Shown: positions 29,160 through 38,267 of the stretch, piece by piece
Layout: each line of letters opens with the position of its first letter
Numbering within the stretch: the first letter of the stretch is position 1
Assembly: GCA_963781785.1 (NCBI GenBank)
Contig: CAWAHD010000002.1
Span: 2,294,001-2,358,000, forward strand
From: CAWAHD01 sp963781785
GTDB lineage: Bacteria > Planctomycetota > Planctomycetia > Isosphaerales > Isosphaeraceae
Direction of reading: 5' to 3'
DNA: 64,000 nt
Translations under genes and position numbers: made by a program
The notes under the pieces: model-generated
Told to the model about the DNA's origin: nothing
The model's input: only the letters and a program-made list of their open reading frames with translations
Databases searched by the model: none

Positions 29160-30359
29160 ATGAGAATTGCGATCGCGTCAAGCGGACTCGGTCATGTCGC
29201 CCGTGGCATTGAAGCATGGGCGGCAGACCTGGGACGTACGCTCTTCGAACGCGGCCATTCCCTCGTCCTCTGTAAGGGCGGAGGCTTCGCCCTTGCGCCG
29301 TATGAGCGCGTCCTTCCCTGCTGGCAAAGGCTGGCGCCCAAGACACAGCGGCTGGCGAAATGGACCCGGCGTGGTCTCTGGCGACTGCGCCTCGGTTCGG
29401 TGTATGATCTGGAGCAGACGACGTTTGCCTGGCCTCTGCTCAAGCTATTGCGGCGCGAGGCGATCGATGTCGTGCACGTGCAAGATCCGACGGTCGCCCT
29501 CTACGTGCAACATGCGCGGCGGCTTGGCTTGGTAAAGTGCCGGACGATCCTGGGCCACGGCACCGAGGAACCGCTGGAATTCCTCCGCAAGGTCACCTAC
29601 CTGCAACACCTGATGCCGTACCACCTGGAGGCGGCCCGCAATGCCGGGGTCTGGAAGCCGACATGGACAGCGATCCCCAACTTTATCGATACGGATACGT
29701 TCTTTCCCGGCCGGTGCGACGCCCTGCGGACGGAATTGGGGATCCCCCCGGACGGGCTCGTCGTCCTCTGCGCCGCTGCAATCAGGCGGGAGCATAAGCG
29801 GATCGATTATCTCCTCGATGAATTCGCCCGGTTGCGGACGTTGGCCCCGAACCTTCCAGCATGGCTCGTGCTCGCCGGCGGGCGGGAGCATGACACAGAC
29901 GAGCTGGTCGCTTACGGACATCGTCTGCTCGGTGACCGCCTGCGCACTCTGGTCAACTTCCCACGCGAACGGATGCCGGACCTGTATCGGTCGGTTGATC
30001 TCTTCGCGCTCACGAGCATGATGGAAATGATGCCGATCGCCCTGATCGAGGCGACCGCGACCGGACTCCCCTGCCTGGTGAACAACCACCCCGTACTCGA
30101 ATGGATCGTCGGCCCAGGCGGCGAGCCGATCACCATGTCCCAGCCCGGTGCGCTCGCGCGCAGCTTGCACTCCTGGCTGGGTGACGCGCCCCGCCGCCGC
30201 AAGTGCGGCGCGCTCGCAAGGCAGCATTGCGTCGAAAACTTCTCGCGCGACCAGGTCGTCGACCAGATCCTCGAGTATTATCGGTTCGTTCTCTCCCATG
30301 ATCGAGCGCGTTCGCTGGCGCTTGATGGTACCGTGGTAGCCAGTACCGGGCGCTCTTAG
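29160..30359 (+). CDS. GT4-family glycosyltransferase
   Basis: ATG 29160 is chosen because MRIAIASSGLGHVARGIEAW is the normal GT4 N-terminus; an upstream in-frame TTG at 29040 overlaps the GT2 stop. About 399 residues. The donor domain has LCAAAIRREHKRIDYLLDEF, LAGGREHDTDELV and, near residue 287, EMMPIALIE (E-x7-E) followed by ATATGLPCLVNNHPV. Specificity unknown. Last glycosyltransferase before the second export pair. Confidence 0.86.
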   Translation: MRIAIASSGLGHVARGIEAWAADLGRTLFERGHSLVLCKGGGFALAPYERVLPCWQRLAPKTQRLAKWTRRGLWRLRLGSVYDLEQTTFAWPLLKLLRREAIDVVHVQDPTVALYVQHARRLGLVKCRTILGHGTEEPLEFLRKVTYLQHLMPYHLEAARNAGVWKPTWTAIPNFIDTDTFFPGRCDALRTELGIPPDGLVVLCAAAIRREHKRIDYLLDEFARLRTLAPNLPAWLVLAGGREHDTDELVAYGHRLLGDRLRTLVNFPRERMPDLYRSVDLFALTSMMEMMPIALIEATATGLPCLVNNHPVLEWIVGPGGEPITMSQPGALARSLHSWLGDAPRRRKCGALARQHCVENFSRDQVVDQILEYYRFVLSHDRARSLALDGTVVASTGRS

Positions 30360-30408
30360 CCGTGATCCAAACGGCTCTCGTCGAGATGAAACCAAGGAGT
30401 CAAGCGCA

Positions 30409-31194
30409 GTGCGCACGAGATGGCTGTCGGAATTGTGGCGGTACCGTGAGCTGCTCTACTTTCTCGCCTGGCGGGATATCAAGGTACGCTACAAGCAAGC
30501 CGTGCTCGGCGCGGCGTGGGCAATACTCCAGCCACTCCTGACGATGATCGTCTTTACACTTTTCTTCGGGAAGCTGGTGGGAGTGCCGAGCAACGGCGTG
30601 CCGTACCCCGTGTTCGCCTACTGCGCACTCGTACTCTGGACCTATTTCTCGGGGGTTCTCAGCCTGGCCGCACAGAGTCTGCTGGGAAACATCAACCTGA
30701 TCACCAAGGTCTATTTTCCCAGAGTGCTCATGCCGGCTGCCAACGCACTGAGCGGACTGCTTGATCTCTCGATCGGCCTGTGCCTCCTGGTCCCTCTCAT
30801 GGTTTACTACCAGATTCAGCCTGGCTGGGCGCTCTTATGGGCACCGGTATTTCTCCTGGGCCTGATTTTGCTCACGCTGGGGAGCAGCCTGCTCCTGTCA
30901 GCCTTGGTCGTGCGGTTTCGTGACGTGAAATACACCGTCCCTTTTCTGATTCAACTGGGCCTCTTCATCACGCCGGTCATCTATCCGATGAGCCTGATCC
31001 CCAGGCGCTATCAGACCCTCGCCGCGCTCAACCCCCTGTCGGGGATCGTCGAAGGTTTTCGGGCGAGCTTGTTTCCGGGGACCAGGCTGGATCCGATGCT
31101 AACCGCCGTCTCGCTGACCTCGTGCGTGATCGTGTTCATCACGGGATTCCTGTTCTTTCGGAGTGCAGAACGCTTCTTCGCCGACATCATCTGA
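30409..31194 (+). CDS. ABC-2 type polysaccharide export permease Wzm, second copy
   Basis: GTG start at 30409 with AAGGAG nine bases upstream. 261 residues, the usual Wzm length. SELWRYRELLYFLAWRDIKVRYKQ and the C-terminal FFRSAERFFADII parallel the first copy. It has six hydrophobic segments and FRDVKYTVPFLIQLGLF in the middle. It lacks the N-terminal extension of the permease at 22085. It pairs with the ATPase 22 bp downstream. Confidence 0.93.
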   Translation: MRTRWLSELWRYRELLYFLAWRDIKVRYKQAVLGAAWAILQPLLTMIVFTLFFGKLVGVPSNGVPYPVFAYCALVLWTYFSGVLSLAAQSLLGNINLITKVYFPRVLMPAANALSGLLDLSIGLCLLVPLMVYYQIQPGWALLWAPVFLLGLILLTLGSSLLLSALVVRFRDVKYTVPFLIQLGLFITPVIYPMSLIPRRYQTLAALNPLSGIVEGFRASLFPGTRLDPMLTAVSLTSCVIVFITGFLFFRSAERFFADII

Positions 31195-31215
31195 CGGCAA
31201 AGGGCTGATTCGCTC

Positions 31216-32532
31216 ATGCCACGCGCTATCCTGGCCAAAGACATCTCGAAATGCTATCAGATCGGCGAGCACCGCATCGGGATGCTGCGCGAAGACCTGA
31301 TGGGCGCATTCGCTCGGTTACTGGGCAGAACAAGCAAGTCGTCCAGAGACGTGATCTGGGCACTCAAGGACGTTTCTCTGGAGATCGAAAGCGGTGAACT
31401 GGTCGGGCTGATCGGTCGCAACGGCGCCGGCAAGAGCACCCTGCTCAAGGTGCTGTCGAGGATCACTCACCCCACCAGAGGTCAACTCGACGTCACCGGA
31501 CGCATCGGCTCACTGCTCGAGGTCGGAACGGGGTTTCACGACGAGCTGACAGGACGCGAGAACATCTACCTGAACGGGTCGATCCTCGGCATGCGTCGGC
31601 GCGAGATCGACGCGACGATGGATCAAATCATCGCATTCGCCGACATTGGAGAGTTCCTGGACACGCCACTCAAGCGGTTTTCGACCGGCATGCGGATGCG
31701 GCTGGGTTTCTCGGTGGCGGCCCACCTGAAGACCGAGATCCTCCTGGTCGACGAGGTGCTCGCCGTCGGAGACGTCAACTTCCAGAAGAAATGCCTGGGC
31801 ACGATGCGCGAACTGGGTGATGGGGGAAGGACCCTGATCTTCGTGTCCCATAACATGGCAGCCGTCGAGAACCTGTGCAGGAGAACCATCTGGATCGATG
31901 GCGGCGAAGTCAAGGCGGACGGGCCCACGACCGACGTGATTCGTGCCTATCTGACTAGCCTGGGCGCGCCCGACGGGCATACGCTGGATCTCGGTGCGAT
32001 CAAGGAGCGGAGGGGCACGGGAACAGCCCGCTTCACCAGAATGGAGTTCTTGAACCAGGAAGACGAGGCGCAAAGCGTGGTCCACAGCGGCGATCGGCTC
32101 CGGATCAGGCTCCATTACGAATGCCAGAGAGATCTGTCGAATCTCAACTTCGGGTTCCGGATCTCATCGAACCTCGGCGCACTCATCACCGATGCCAACA
32201 CCTGGACCACCGCTCAACCCGTCCAGTGGGCTCCCGAAGGACCCGGAAGCATCGACCTCGACATTGACTTTCTCAATCTCATGCCGGGGCTCTACTACAT
32301 CGGCCTGTGGCTCAAGGGTGCCAATGTCTTCGACGACCTGGATAACGCCGCCAAGCTCGAGATCGAAGCGTCGGATTATTATGGGACCGGCCGGCTCGAC
32401 GCCAAGTTCGGGATGATTTTCTTGCCTTACCGTTGGACCCCGAGCACGCTCAGCATCCCGCTCGGGAATTCCGCCCGTCACATTCCAGAGCCCGTCAAGG
32501 CTCTGAATCACTACACGGAATCTGCCACGTGA
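31216..32532 (+). CDS. polysaccharide export ATPase Wzt with C-terminal domain, second copy
   Basis: 438 residues. Walker A GRNGAGKST at 68-76, signature FSTGM at 155-159 and Walker B LLVDEVLAVGD at 176-186. The ATPase half is close to the copy at 23069, but the C-terminal beta-sandwich (from ~265; FTRMEFLNQEDEAQSVVHSG, LRIRLHYECQRDLSNLNFGF, LMPGLYYIGLWLKG) is different in sequence. Since that domain gives substrate recognition in Wzt proteins, the two transporters may carry different glycans. Confidence 0.93.
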   Translation: MPRAILAKDISKCYQIGEHRIGMLREDLMGAFARLLGRTSKSSRDVIWALKDVSLEIESGELVGLIGRNGAGKSTLLKVLSRITHPTRGQLDVTGRIGSLLEVGTGFHDELTGRENIYLNGSILGMRRREIDATMDQIIAFADIGEFLDTPLKRFSTGMRMRLGFSVAAHLKTEILLVDEVLAVGDVNFQKKCLGTMRELGDGGRTLIFVSHNMAAVENLCRRTIWIDGGEVKADGPTTDVIRAYLTSLGAPDGHTLDLGAIKERRGTGTARFTRMEFLNQEDEAQSVVHSGDRLRIRLHYECQRDLSNLNFGFRISSNLGALITDANTWTTAQPVQWAPEGPGSIDLDIDFLNLMPGLYYIGLWLKGANVFDDLDNAAKLEIEASDYYGTGRLDAKFGMIFLPYRWTPSTLSIPLGNSARHIPEPVKALNHYTESAT

Positions 32533-32614
32533 GCGCAATCCGGGCGATCAAAAACCGGTCGGGGCGTTTCGGCAATCCTTGGTCGCGCCTCCCGCGAGCT
32601 CCCGGAGTGCAGCC

Positions 32615-33592
32615 ATGAATAACGGGTCTCCTGAAGTCAGCATCGCCTTGCCCGTCTACAACGGAGAGAACTATCTCCGCGAGGCGATCCGCTCGGTCTT
32701 GAGACAGACATTTGAAGACTTCGAGCTCTTACTCCTGGACAACGCTTCCACCGACGCCACATCGGAGATCTGCCGGGAAACTGTCGAGCAGGACCAGAGG
32801 GCGCGCCACCTTCGCTCTGACGTGAATCGCGGCCTGATCTGGAACCACAATCGCGGGGTCGAATCCGCACGCGGACAGTACTTCATGTGGATCGAGCACG
32901 ACGATTTGATCGCCGAAGACTACCTCGACCGGTGCGTCAATGCCTTGAATGACGACCCCAAGATCGTCCTCAGCTTCACCAACACGCTCATCATTGACGA
33001 GAACGGAAAAGAGATCGATCAGGTCTCGAACCACTTCGACAACAGCAGTCCCTCGAGCAGGGTAAAGAGCCTGGCGCGCGGGCACACCCTGGGCGACGCC
33101 GAGTTCGGCCTCATGAGGATCGAAACTCTCAAGAAAACCGCGCTGCACCGATACATCATCCCATCCGAACTTGTGTTGCTCAGCGAGATGGCGACTCATG
33201 GCCCATTCGAGTTGATTCCAGACCATCTGTTCCTGAGGCGGCACCACTCCGATGAGGTCAGCCATCGGAGTCGCTCAAGCCGTGAGGTCATGCTGATCCA
33301 CGCCCCGGATCGTGCCGGTACCTTCTTCATTCCCTTTCTGATCAACGCGCGAGGATTCCTCGATGCCATCAGGACCGCTCGCCTCCCGTGGAAAGAACGT
33401 GTCCAGTGTTATAAACATCTGATGGTGTGGCTTTGGGATCAGAGACGCGACCTGTACTATGAGTGCGAGGAACCAGTGGTCGGCTCATTGAAACGCCGTC
33501 TGTCCCAGGCCAAGATCGATCGACTGAAAACTTTGAGAAAGCGCCTCTTCGGGCCTCATCGCCCGGCCGCAGAGCAGCCGAGCCAACGTTGA
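32615..33592 (+). CDS. GT2-family glycosyltransferase
   Basis: ATG 32615 preceded by GGAG at eight bases. About 325 residues: VSIALPVYNGENYLREAIRS, LLLDNASTDATSEI and the metal site WIEHDDLIAEDYL (EHDD). The C-terminal ~100 residues are basic and helical (LKRRLSQAKIDRLKTLRKRL), perhaps membrane-associated. Donor and acceptor are unknown. It lies 82 bp after the second wzt gene. Confidence 0.9.
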   Translation: MNNGSPEVSIALPVYNGENYLREAIRSVLRQTFEDFELLLLDNASTDATSEICRETVEQDQRARHLRSDVNRGLIWNHNRGVESARGQYFMWIEHDDLIAEDYLDRCVNALNDDPKIVLSFTNTLIIDENGKEIDQVSNHFDNSSPSSRVKSLARGHTLGDAEFGLMRIETLKKTALHRYIIPSELVLLSEMATHGPFELIPDHLFLRRHHSDEVSHRSRSSREVMLIHAPDRAGTFFIPFLINARGFLDAIRTARLPWKERVQCYKHLMVWLWDQRRDLYYECEEPVVGSLKRRLSQAKIDRLKTLRKRLFGPHRPAAEQPSQR

Positions 33593-33776
33593 GCTGAGCC
33601 GCTCTCGACTGCCCGGCGGCATCGGCTTTGTCTGTCGCGCGACAACACTTCGTTGCAGTCGTTGGCTCAAGCGCGTCGATCGAGCAACTGGGTAGCCGTC
33701 GTTCTCCGGATTCAAAATCATCTTGTGTTCGATGATCTCACTCTGCGCGGGCCGGCCTGGAAGTGAGACTCGGGCC

Positions 33777-34985
33777 ATGCAGCCAAGGTATACTTCCGAC
33801 CGGCATGTTCCCGCGCTCGACGGACTGCGCGGCCTCGCGATCCTTGCAGTGATGGTCTGCCATTCCAGCCTTGTCTACCGGCGTCTATCCCGTTCCGTTG
33901 GCCTTGGTGGGATTCTTGGCCACTTCCTCGATTGGGGTTGGGTTGGCGTCGATCTCTTTTTTGTCCTCTCGGGCTTCCTGATCACCGGGATTCTCTTCGA
34001 TGCCAAAGGGGGTGACCACTATTTTCGAAACTTTTACGCACGCCGAACCCTCCGAATCATGCCGCTTTACTTCGGCTTCCTGGTCTTATTGATCGTGGGA
34101 TCCCGACTCCTCCGCTTGTCGTTCCTCCCATCGATCTCCCTCAACGACGCTCTTGCACTCGGTTCATACACGACGAACTTTCGTATGGTGTTACTGCAAG
34201 CGACCAATGATTCAGGGATTTTCTGGTCACTGGCCGTCGAAGAGCACTTCTATCTGTTCTGGCCGCTCTTTGTCTGGGGAATGGGCCGCCGTTCTCTGAT
34301 GAAGCTCTGTGTCGCTCTGGCTGCTACCTCCTTGGTTCTGCGCCTGATGGTGCTCGAGTCCGGGGCATGGCTCTTGACTGCGTACTACGCCACTCCCTGC
34401 CGGCTGGACACCCTGCTTGCCGGCTCGTTCGTGGCTTTGGCCCAACGCGATCCAGCCGACTGGGCAAGGTTGCGGCGCAATGCGCGGCGGCTGGTATGCG
34501 GCTCGGGAAGTCTGTTGCTGGTCATGGTGCTGAGCCAGGTGAGCCTGTACAGTGGCCCTGTGGTGACTCTCGGGATCGCGGCGCTCGCCGTTCTTTTCTC
34601 GGGACTGATCGTGCTGGCCGTCGACGCAGAGAAGGGGGGTCGACTGCGGACCGTGCTGGAGCATGACGGCTTACGAGCCGTCGGAAAGTATAGCTACGGC
34701 ATGTACGTTTTTCACCTTTTCATCTTGTCGGCAGGTCAGCAGGCGCTCGCTTCCGTCATTCATCTTCCCGGGCTGATCTCGAAGCTGCTGGCCGTGATCT
34801 GGGGTTCAGCCGCGAGCTTTGCCGCCGCCTGGCTCAGCTATCATCTCTACGAGAAGCACTTCCTGCGGCTCAAGCGCTTCTTCGAGCATCGAAAGCCGGC
34901 GGCCTCGTCAGCGGTTCTCGCCGCAGCGCTTGTGTCGGCCGACCACGCTTGTCGGGCAGTCGCTACGAACAGCTTGCCGTCTTAG
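33777..34985 (+). CDS. acyltransferase 3 (OafA/YrhL-like membrane O-acyltransferase), first of three
   Basis: ATG 33777 is preferred because the family motif VPALDGLRGLAILAVMVCHS begins soon after; an in-frame GTG lies at 33723. About 402 residues with around ten hydrophobic segments. Other family signs are GVDLFFVLSGFLITGIL, FYARRTLRIMPLYF and WSLAVEEHFYLFWPLF. It would transfer an acyl group, often acetyl, to a glycan hydroxyl at the inner membrane. No fused SGNH domain, but a separate SGNH protein follows 74 bp downstream. Confidence 0.92.
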   Translation: MQPRYTSDRHVPALDGLRGLAILAVMVCHSSLVYRRLSRSVGLGGILGHFLDWGWVGVDLFFVLSGFLITGILFDAKGGDHYFRNFYARRTLRIMPLYFGFLVLLIVGSRLLRLSFLPSISLNDALALGSYTTNFRMVLLQATNDSGIFWSLAVEEHFYLFWPLFVWGMGRRSLMKLCVALAATSLVLRLMVLESGAWLLTAYYATPCRLDTLLAGSFVALAQRDPADWARLRRNARRLVCGSGSLLLVMVLSQVSLYSGPVVTLGIAALAVLFSGLIVLAVDAEKGGRLRTVLEHDGLRAVGKYSYGMYVFHLFILSAGQQALASVIHLPGLISKLLAVIWGSAASFAAAWLSYHLYEKHFLRLKRFFEHRKPAASSAVLAAALVSADHACRAVATNSLPS

Positions 34986-35059
34986 ATCGGTCTCCCTTCG
35001 CTGGCCATGCACGCCGGGATTGCTCGTCGCACTGTTGAGGGAGAGTGAAAGGGTGTCTG

Positions 35060-36196
35060 ATGGCCAGGCAAATCACCACAAAGAAGAAAATTGTCTTTTC
35101 TCTATGCGTATTCGCACTAGCCTTACTATCGACGGAGCTACTGTTCCGCCTGTACAGCAAGCTGACAAGAGAGCCATCCCTGGAAGCGGCTCTATACGCC
35201 GACGACGTCACTCTCGGCGTAACTCACCACAAGAACGTGAGCGTGACCGTCGCTTGGAGGAATACCGCCCCTCACACCGTTTCGTTGAACCGATTCGGGT
35301 TCCGCGGCCCCAATCCCAAGTCGATCGAGAAACCGAATGGGGTCGTTCGCATCCTGACTTTGGGCGGGTCCAGTACGGAAGAGCCGTTTGTCGCGGATGG
35401 AAAAACCTGGCCGGAGATTCTAGAGCGGCGTCTGAACGCCTTGCTCGGAGCAGAAAAGGTCGAAGTCGTCAACCTCGGCGTGGCTGGCTACACGACGTCA
35501 AACAGCGCCAAGAACCTCGCGGCCAACGGCTTGCGGCTCGATCCAGACATCGTCATCGTCTATCATGCAAATAATGATTTCTTTTTATTTCTCACTGAAC
35601 AATTGGGAGTAAGCGTTCATCACTCATTCGTCGATTACGAGCATCGCGAACCGGGCATGCTGGAACGCATGCTCTGCAGGTCATCGATATTGGATCGTGG
35701 AATGAGGCTTCTTTATTACAGCGGCAACAAGGGCAGGGATTACACGATCGCCTACTGGCGATCACCGACCAAGGCCGAGATCGACTTGACGGGCGTCGAG
35801 CGACCGACGATCGCCGGCTTGGATCGGCTGAACGATCTCGCCGCGCGCAACCATTTCGCGCTGGTCGTGGGCATCCAGGCGACCATGATCAACGAGGAGC
35901 TTAGCACAAGCGAGGTACCCTTGATGTGGGAGGTCTTCCGCTACCAGTATCGAGGGCAATCCATATCCGTGCACGACTTCGTCGAAGGTCTCAACACGAT
36001 CAAGTTCGCACAACGCAGATGGGCCAAAGAGCGAGGCGTCGTATGCCTGGATATCGAGTCTAACGTTCCGAAGACCCGGGATTTCTTCATCGACCATATT
36101 CATTCGACGGAGAAGGGCTCGGAGAAGATTGGGGCGACTTTCGCGGTGGGAATGATCGAATCGGGGCTCATCAAGCGGGATTCCACCGAATTATGA
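35060..36196 (+). CDS. membrane-anchored SGNH/GDSL hydrolase-like protein
   Basis: An N-terminal membrane helix (KKIVFSLCVFALALLSTELL) anchors a periplasm-facing domain. SGNH blocks are visible: LTLGGSSTEEPF (nucleophile Ser, ~residue 100), VVNLGVAGYTT (Gly), VYHANNDFF (Asn, ~170) and FIDHIHSTEKGSE (Asp-x-x-His, ~345). ATG 35060 has AAGGG upstream; a GTG at 35045 with GAGGGAG is an equally possible start. About 378 residues. It could deacetylate or, with the adjacent acyltransferase, O-acetylate the glycan. Confidence 0.85.
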   Translation: MARQITTKKKIVFSLCVFALALLSTELLFRLYSKLTREPSLEAALYADDVTLGVTHHKNVSVTVAWRNTAPHTVSLNRFGFRGPNPKSIEKPNGVVRILTLGGSSTEEPFVADGKTWPEILERRLNALLGAEKVEVVNLGVAGYTTSNSAKNLAANGLRLDPDIVIVYHANNDFFLFLTEQLGVSVHHSFVDYEHREPGMLERMLCRSSILDRGMRLLYYSGNKGRDYTIAYWRSPTKAEIDLTGVERPTIAGLDRLNDLAARNHFALVVGIQATMINEELSTSEVPLMWEVFRYQYRGQSISVHDFVEGLNTIKFAQRRWAKERGVVCLDIESNVPKTRDFFIDHIHSTEKGSEKIGATFAVGMIESGLIKRDSTEL

Positions 36197-36253
36197 ACTG
36201 CCTGCTGCGAGCCACGGATCGCGACCGCACCAGGGAGAATCAGAGGGCCTATC

Positions 36254-37303
36254 ATGAGCTGGTTATTATCACGCTTCCGCGCCGGCGATCTCGTCGAGGT
36301 ACGGAGCAAGGAAGAAATCCTGGCGACTCTGGACGATGATGGTTGCCTCGGCGGAATGCCGTTCATGCCCGAGATGCTCCAGTTCTGCGGGCAGCGCATT
36401 CGCGTGGGAGCCGTCGCCCATAAGACCTGCGATACGATCAAGCAGGTGCGGGGCCTTCGCCTTCAGTCCTCGGTCCATCTCGCTGGCATTCGCTGCGATG
36501 GCTCGGCTCATGGCGGCTGCCAGGCGGCGTGCAATCTGTTCTGGAAGGACCAGTGGTTAAAACCGGTAAACGGCGACACAAACGGACACGTCAATCCGGC
36601 CATCGGGCCGCTCGATCCTCCGTCAGCCGGAGTGACCGAGTCCCGCTTGCACGAGTGTACCCGAGTGCCTTCCGGCGCGGATCAAGAAGAGCAGCGATAC
36701 TCATGCCAGGCAACCCGGCTGCTCGATGCGACCAAGCCGTTACCCCGATGGGATTTACGCCAGTATTTCTACGATGTCGCGACCCGAAACAACTCGCTCG
36801 GCAGAGCCGCCCGCATCCTTTTCCTGGCTCCGCTGGGATGGCTCTTGCGCACGATCCCTTACGGTTATCGAGTGGCCAGATTCCTCTACGACCGGACGCA
36901 CCGACTCCTGACCGGACGCGACACCTCGGTCGTCCACGGATTACTCGCTCCAGGGGTCCGCACACCGACACTCCGGCTCGATCTGAAGCCGGGTGAGCTC
37001 GTTCGCATCAAGACACAACGTGAAATTGAAGAGACCCTCGATGAGAACGAGAATAATCGCGGCCTGAGCTTCGACCCGGAGATGACGCCCTATTGCGGGA
37101 AGACCTTTCTGGTGCGAGACCACGTCACACGGATCGTCGATGAGAAGACCGGCAAGCTGCTCCACATGAAGCAGCCGTGTATCATTCTCGAGGGAGTCGT
37201 CTGTAGGTCCGAGTACAGCCAGTGCCGTCTGCTATGCCCGCGCACGATCCCGCCGTACTGGCGCGAGATCTGGCTCGAACGGGTTGAAGGTGGACAACAT
37301 TGA
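36254..37303 (+). CDS. uncharacterised protein with two copies of a Cys-containing domain
   Basis: GAGGG eight bases before ATG 36254. 349 residues. Residues 11-105 and 247-345 are repeats of one domain: GDLVEVRSKEEILATLD against GELVRIKTQREIEETLD, MPEMLQFCG against DPEMTPYCG, and FWKDQWLKPV against YWREIWLERV. Four cysteines align (45/281, 81/317, 89/324, 93/328), suggesting metal or disulfide binding. The linker contains RYSCQATRLLDATKPLP and a hydrophobic helix, LGRAARILFLAPLGWLL. I recognise this as a widespread hypothetical family but know of no function. The first copy keeps KTCD and RCDGSAHGGC; the second is degenerate. Confidence 0.8.
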   Translation: MSWLLSRFRAGDLVEVRSKEEILATLDDDGCLGGMPFMPEMLQFCGQRIRVGAVAHKTCDTIKQVRGLRLQSSVHLAGIRCDGSAHGGCQAACNLFWKDQWLKPVNGDTNGHVNPAIGPLDPPSAGVTESRLHECTRVPSGADQEEQRYSCQATRLLDATKPLPRWDLRQYFYDVATRNNSLGRAARILFLAPLGWLLRTIPYGYRVARFLYDRTHRLLTGRDTSVVHGLLAPGVRTPTLRLDLKPGELVRIKTQREIEETLDENENNRGLSFDPEMTPYCGKTFLVRDHVTRIVDEKTGKLLHMKQPCIILEGVVCRSEYSQCRLLCPRTIPPYWREIWLERVEGGQH

Positions 37304-37436
37304 GAAGTGATCGGGGCGGTCGGCGGTGCCCGAACTCACGTAATCGACGAACGAGTCAGGATCCATCGGGAAGAAGTCGGGGTATTCTACTCCGGCGAGT
37401 GTTCGCTCCCTCGGGGGCGGGAAAGGAACAAGTGGG

Positions 37437-38171
37437 ATGAGCCTCGATTCCACGACAAAGTGGGATTCTGAAAAAGGGAAGGACTACTGGAACGATTGGC
37501 ACAATCGCGATAGCCGGTATACGACCATTGGTAGCGAGCCGTTACGGCGCGGCGAAACCGTGATTTCGCTGCTAAAGGGTTGCAATCTCCAGCAACCCCA
37601 CATGCTCGAATTAGGCTGCAGCAATGGGTGGATGGCTGAAAGGTTGGCCGAGTTTGGTCCCGTCACCGGAACGGATATCTCCGATGAAGCGGTCGAGCAC
37701 GCTCGCCACAGGGTGCCCAGCGGGACGTTCTACGCCGGCGACCTGATGGATTTGGATTTACCCCCTCAGGCTTTTGACGTTGTGATCACGCTTGAAACCA
37801 TTTCCGAGGTCCCGAATCAGCGTGGTTTCGTTGAGTTGGCGGCGCACGTGCTAAAACCGGCTGGCTACCTGATTCTTACCTCTCCGAATCGGACCGTCTA
37901 CACGCGCCAAAGCCACTGGCGCCCCCCTGCTGCAGGGCGATTTCATCGGCCCCCCACAATGCGTGAGCTGCGTCGGATGCTCCAACCGCACTTTCACATT
38001 TTAAGAGCGTTCACGATACAACCGTCCGGAAACCGCGGATTTCTCCGCGTCGTGAACTCGATCAAGTTAAACAAACTACTTGCCAAGATCATTCCGCAAC
38101 CATCGATCGAACGTTGCAAAGAGAAATGTGGACTTGGGCAGACACTGATTGTCGTCGCACGAAAGCGATGA
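37437..38171 (+). CDS. class I SAM-dependent methyltransferase (Methyltransf_11/25 type)
   Basis: 244 residues. SAM site HMLELGCSNGWMAERLAEFG, then VTGTDISDEAVEHAR, AGDLMDLDLPPQAFDVVITLETISEV and LKPAGYLILTSPNR. It resembles UbiE/Coq5-type methyltransferases. Its context points to O-methylation of a sugar or lipid intermediate. AGGAA precedes ATG 37437. Last plus-strand gene before the convergent VanZ-LamG gene. Confidence 0.88.
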   Translation: MSLDSTTKWDSEKGKDYWNDWHNRDSRYTTIGSEPLRRGETVISLLKGCNLQQPHMLELGCSNGWMAERLAEFGPVTGTDISDEAVEHARHRVPSGTFYAGDLMDLDLPPQAFDVVITLETISEVPNQRGFVELAAHVLKPAGYLILTSPNRTVYTRQSHWRPPAAGRFHRPPTMRELRRMLQPHFHILRAFTIQPSGNRGFLRVVNSIKLNKLLAKIIPQPSIERCKEKCGLGQTLIVVARKR

Positions 38172-38267
38172 CAACCGACGTCGGCTTGAGCCAGCGGAGC
38201 GTCAGCAGGCTGACGGGACTTTCCGTCGTCCCGAGCGATGACGATTCTCCCCACCCCGCATCAATCC

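Noticed and set aside
38200..38215. Small hairpin CGTCAG-CAGG-CTGACG between convergent genes
   Set aside because: Only six base pairs and no T-run follows, so it is not a convincing terminator.
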